Below are positions 60,701 to 64,000 of a DNA stretch of 64,000 nt, piece after piece. The stretch covers positions 1 to 64,000 of the forward strand of contig NW_023366834.1 in assembly GCF_902167145.1 (NCBI RefSeq), read 5' to 3'. The translations under genes and the position numbers were made by a program. The first letter of the stretch is position 1, and every line of letters starts with the position of its first letter. The DNA comes from Zea mays (Eukaryota; Streptophyta; Magnoliopsida; Poales; Poaceae). The notes under the pieces are model-generated. The model was not told the origin of the DNA. It ran no database searches and worked only from the letters and a program-made list of their open reading frames with translations.

Positions 60701-62353
60701 GTGAGGTGTATGAGCCTCTGGTCGACGATCAATGGCCACACAACCCCCATTTTTTATGAAAATAGCCATGAGCGACCTTGAAAATAGCCATGAGCGACCT
60801 TGAAAATAGCCATGAACGACCATTTTCAATAATACCGAAGGCTAACACGTACGAGTTTTTAACCAAGAAATGGTTTCCACCAGAAATCCAAGAATGTAAT
60901 CTATGGCAAGGAAACATATGTGGGGTGAGGTTTATGAGCCTCTAGTCGATGATAAATGGCCACACAACCCCCATTTTTTATGAAAATAGCCATGAGCGAC
61001 CTTGAAAATAGCCATGAGCGACCATTTTCAATAATACTAGAGGCTAACACCTACGGATTTTAGACCAAGAAATGGTCTCCACCAGAAATCCAAGAATGTG
61101 ATCTATGGCAAGGAAACATATGTGTAGTGAGGTGTATGAGCCTCTAGTCGATGATCAATGGCTACACAACCCCCATTTTTGTCGAAAATAGCCATGAATG
61201 ACCATTTTCAATAATACCGAAGGCTAACAGCGACCATTTTCAATAATACTAGAGGCTAAGACCTACGGATTTTTGTCCAAGAAATGGTCTCCACCAGAAA
61301 TCCAAGAATGTGATCTATGGCAAGGAAACATATGTGGGGTGAGGTTTATGAGCCTCTAGTCGATGATAAATGGCCACACAACCCCCATTTTTTATGAGCC
61401 TCTGGTCGATGATTAATGGCCACACAACCCCCATTTTTGTCGAAAATAGCCATGAATGACCATTTACAATAATACCGAAGGCTAACACCTACGGATTTTT
61501 GACCAAGAAATGGTCTCCACCAGAAATCCAAGAATGTGATCTATGGCAAGGAAACATATGTGGGGTGAGGTGTATGAGCCTATGGTCGATGATCAATGGC
61601 CACACAACCCCCATTTTGCCGAAAATAGCCATGAATGACCATTTTCAATAATACCGAAGGCTAAGACCTACGAATTTTTGACCAAGAAATGGTCTCCACC
61701 AGAAATCCAAGAATGTGATCTATGGCAAGGAAACATATGTGGGGTGAGGTGTATGAGCCTCTGGTCGATGATCAATGGCCACACAACCCCCATTTTTGTC
61801 GAAAATAGCCATGAACGACCATTTTCAATAATACCGAAGGCTAACACCTACGGATTTTTGACCAAGAAATGGTCTCCACCAGAAATCCAAGAATGTGATC
61901 TATGGCAAGGAAACATATGTGGGGTGAGGTGTATGAGCCTCTGGTCGACGATCAATGGCCACACAACCCTAATTTTTGTCGAAAATAGCCATGAACGACC
62001 ATTTTCAATGACACTGAAGGCTAACACCTACAAATTTTTGACCAAGAAATGGTCTCCACCAGAAATCCAAGAATGTGATCTATGGCAAGGAAACATATGT
62101 GGGGTGAGGTGTATGAGCCTCTAGTCGACGATCAATGGCCGCACAACCCCCATTTTGCCGAAAATAGCCATGAACGACCATTTTCAAAAATACCAAAGGC
62201 TAACACCTACGGATTTTTGACTAAGAAATGGTCTCCACCAGAAATCCAAGAATGTGATCTATGGCAAGGAAACATATGTGGGGTGAGGTGTACGAGCCTC
62301 TGGTCGATGATCAATGGCCACAGAACCCCCATTTTGCCGAAAATAGCCATGAA
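57728..62353 (-). repeat. 2313-bp tandem higher-order repeat, two copies
   Basis: An exact 2,313-bp offset holds across the whole of both units, with only a few substitutions seen, for example CCATTAACAATA at 60,045 against CCATTTACAATA at 62,358, GCGACCTTG-GAATGACC at 58,500 against GAACGACC at 60,813, and GACTAAG at 62,219 against GACCAAG at 59,906. About 12 monomers per unit. Near identity implies recent unequal exchange or replication-based amplification. Confidence 0.88.
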
Positions 62354-63250
62354 TGACCATTTACAATAATACCGAAGGCTAACACCTACGGATTTTTGAC
62401 CAAGAAATGGTCTCCACCAGAAATCCAAGAATGTGATCTATGGCAAGGAAACATATGTGGGGTGAGGTGTATGAGCCTCTAGTCGATGATCAATGGCCAC
62501 ACAACCCCCATTTTTGTCAAAAATAGCCATGAACGACCATTTTCAATAATACCGAAGGCTAACACCTACAGATTTTTGACCAAGAAATGGTCCATTTTGC
62601 CGAAAATAGCCATGAATGACCATTTACAATAATACCGAAGGCTAACACCTACGGATTTTTGACCAAGAAATGGTCTCCACCAGAAATCCAAGAATGTGAT
62701 CTATGGCAAGGAAACATATGTGGGGTGAGATTTATGAGCCTCTAGTCGATGATAAATGGCCACACAACCCCCATTTTTTTATGAAAATAGCCATGAGCGA
62801 CCATTTTCAATAATATTAGAGGCTAAGACCTACGGATTTTTGACCAAGAAATGGTCTCCACCAGAAATCCAAGAATGTGATCTACGACAAGGAAACATAT
62901 GTGGGGTGAGGTGTATGAGCGTCTGGTCGATGATAAATGGCCACACAACCCCCATTTTTGTCGCAAATAGCCATGAACGACCATTTTCAATAATACAGAA
63001 GGCTAACACCTACGGATTTTTGACCAAGAAATCGTCTCCACCAGAAATCCAAAAATGTGATCTATGGCAAGGAAACATATGTGTAGTGAGGTGTACGAGC
63101 CTCTGGTCGATGATCAATGGCCACACAACCCCCATTTTTGTCGAAAATAGCCATGAACGACCATTTTCAATAATATCGAAGGCTAACACCTACGGATTTT
63201 TGACCAAGAAATGGTCTCCACCAGAAATCCAAGAATATTAGAGGCTAAGA
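57728..63250 (-). repeat. knob180 satellite array, R orientation, with 2313-bp higher-order units
   Basis: R monomers arranged as two nearly identical units of 2,313 bp (57,728-60,040 and 60,041-62,353), followed by the start of a third. Each unit contains the same unusual monomers: the TCTATGGTGTGATCTATGG insertion (57,992 and 60,305), a triple 22-bp segment (58,444 and 60,757), the GGCTAACAGCGACC deletion (58,911 and 61,224), and a truncated TTTTTTATGAGCC monomer (59,077 and 61,390). After 62,353 the pattern breaks up, with a deletion at 62,589-62,594. The block ends at a complex junction at 63,235-63,251. Confidence 0.93.
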
Positions 63251-63817
63251 CCATTTCTTGGTCAAAAATCCGTACGTGTTAGCCTCTAGTATTATTGAAA
63301 ATGGTCGCTCATGGCTATTTTCAAGGTCGCTCATGGCTATTTTCATAAAAAATGGGGGTTGTGTGGCCATTGATCATCGACCAGAGGCTCATACACCTCA
63401 CCCCACATATGTTTCCTTGCCATAGATCACATTCTTGGATTTCTGGTGGAGACCATTTCTTGGTCAAAAATCCGTAGGTCTTAGCCTCTAGTATTATTGA
63501 AAATGGTCACTGTTAGCCTTCGGTATTATTGAAAATGGTCATTCATGGCTATTTTCGACAAAAATGGGGGTTGTGTGGCCATTGATCATCGACCAGAGGC
63601 TCATACACCTCACCCCACATATGTTTCCTTGCCATAGATCACATTCTTGGATTTCTGGTGGAGACCATTTCTTGGTCAAAAATCCGTAGGTCTTAGCCTC
63701 TAGTATTATTGAAAATGGTCGCTCATGGCTATTTTCGGCAAAAATGGGGGTTGTGTGGCCATTGATCATCGACCAGACGCTCATACACCTCACCCCACAT
63801 ATGTTTCCTTGCCATAG
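63251..63817 (+). repeat. knob180 satellite island, F orientation
   Basis: About three F monomers. Entry is through AATATTAGAGGCTAAGACC into CCATTTCTTGGTC at 63,240-63,255, and exit through GCCATAGAATGACC at 63,811-63,824. A deletion monomer (GGTCACTGTTAGCC) lies at 63,507-63,520. It is the duplicate of the island at 57,304-57,727. Confidence 0.9.
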
Positions 63818-64000
63818 AATGACCATTTACAATAATACCGAAGGCTAACACCTACGGATTTTTGACCAAGAAATGGTCTCCACCAGAAATCCAAGAATGT
63901 GATCTATGGCAAGGAAACATATATGGGGTGTGGTGTATGAGCCTCTGGTCGATGATCAATGGCCACACAACCCCCATTTTTGTCGAAAATAGCCATGAAT
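63818..64000 (-). repeat. knob180 satellite, R orientation, running off the window
   Basis: One R monomer beginning ATGACCATTTACAATAATACC after the shared junction, with variants ATATATGGGG and GTGTGGTG, cut by the window end. Confidence 0.92.

Noticed and set aside
1..64000. Other maize satellites (TR-1 350-bp knob repeat, CentC centromere repeat)
   Set aside because: No stretch outside the two retrotransposons departs from the knob180 monomer. All anomalies could be read as rearranged knob180.
1..64000. A novel gene cluster, defence system or prokaryotic system
   Set aside because: Every stretch is accounted for by satellite DNA or by two plant LTR retrotransposons. No other protein family is present.

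Overview
The window is plant satellite heterochromatin, almost certainly from maize or a close relative (Zea/Tripsacum). About 47.4 kb consists of a ~180-bp tandem satellite that I recognise as the maize knob180 repeat. By length this is roughly 260 monomers. The satellite is interrupted by two complete LTR retrotransposons. No host gene, rRNA, tRNA, CRISPR array or bacterial feature was seen. The many 60-90-residue open frames in the satellite arise because the monomer is close to 180 bp, a multiple of three.

Layout, with F for monomers reading ...GGAGACCATTTCTTGGTC... on the + strand and R for the opposite orientation: F 1-530; R 531-2759; F 2760-3981; R 3982-5621; F 5622-9586; R 9587-9820; F 9821-28028; Ty3/gypsy element 28029-35255; F 35256-46190, with a 75-bp R island at 35586-35660; R 46191-46639; Ty1/copia element 46640-56017; R 56018-57303; F 57304-57727; R 57728-63250; F 63251-63817; R 63818-64000. 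The array therefore switches orientation many times and carries higher-order tandem duplications (periods 731, 1640, 2313 and about 3288 bp) and an inverted duplication.

The gypsy element (7,227 bp, target-site duplication GACCA, 604-bp LTRs differing at one site) is a Tat-clade element. It has an uninterrupted PR-RT-RNaseH-aRNaseH-INT polyprotein on the - strand but no gag. Behind pol it carries a 5'-truncated antisense gene with two plausible 73-74-bp introns. The polypurine tract expected beside its 3' LTR is replaced by a patchwork of 21 bp of knob DNA and 21 bp copied from the antisense gene.

The copia element (9,378 bp, target-site duplication ATGGT, LTRs of 1293 and 1292 bp differing at about 23 sites) is Sirevirus-like. 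It has a tRNA-Met primer site, several polypurine tracts before the 3' LTR, and LTRs rich in CACCGGAC/GTCCGGTG palindromes. Its pol frame is intact, but gag is broken by one nonsense codon and two frameshifts.

The most interesting pattern is that both retrotransposons inserted within 1 bp of each other in monomer coordinates, at the imperfect palindrome GACCATTTCTTGGTC. Many of the inversion, deletion and filler junctions of the array lie at the same palindrome. This part of the monomer looks like a breakage or integration hotspot. All counts were made by eye.
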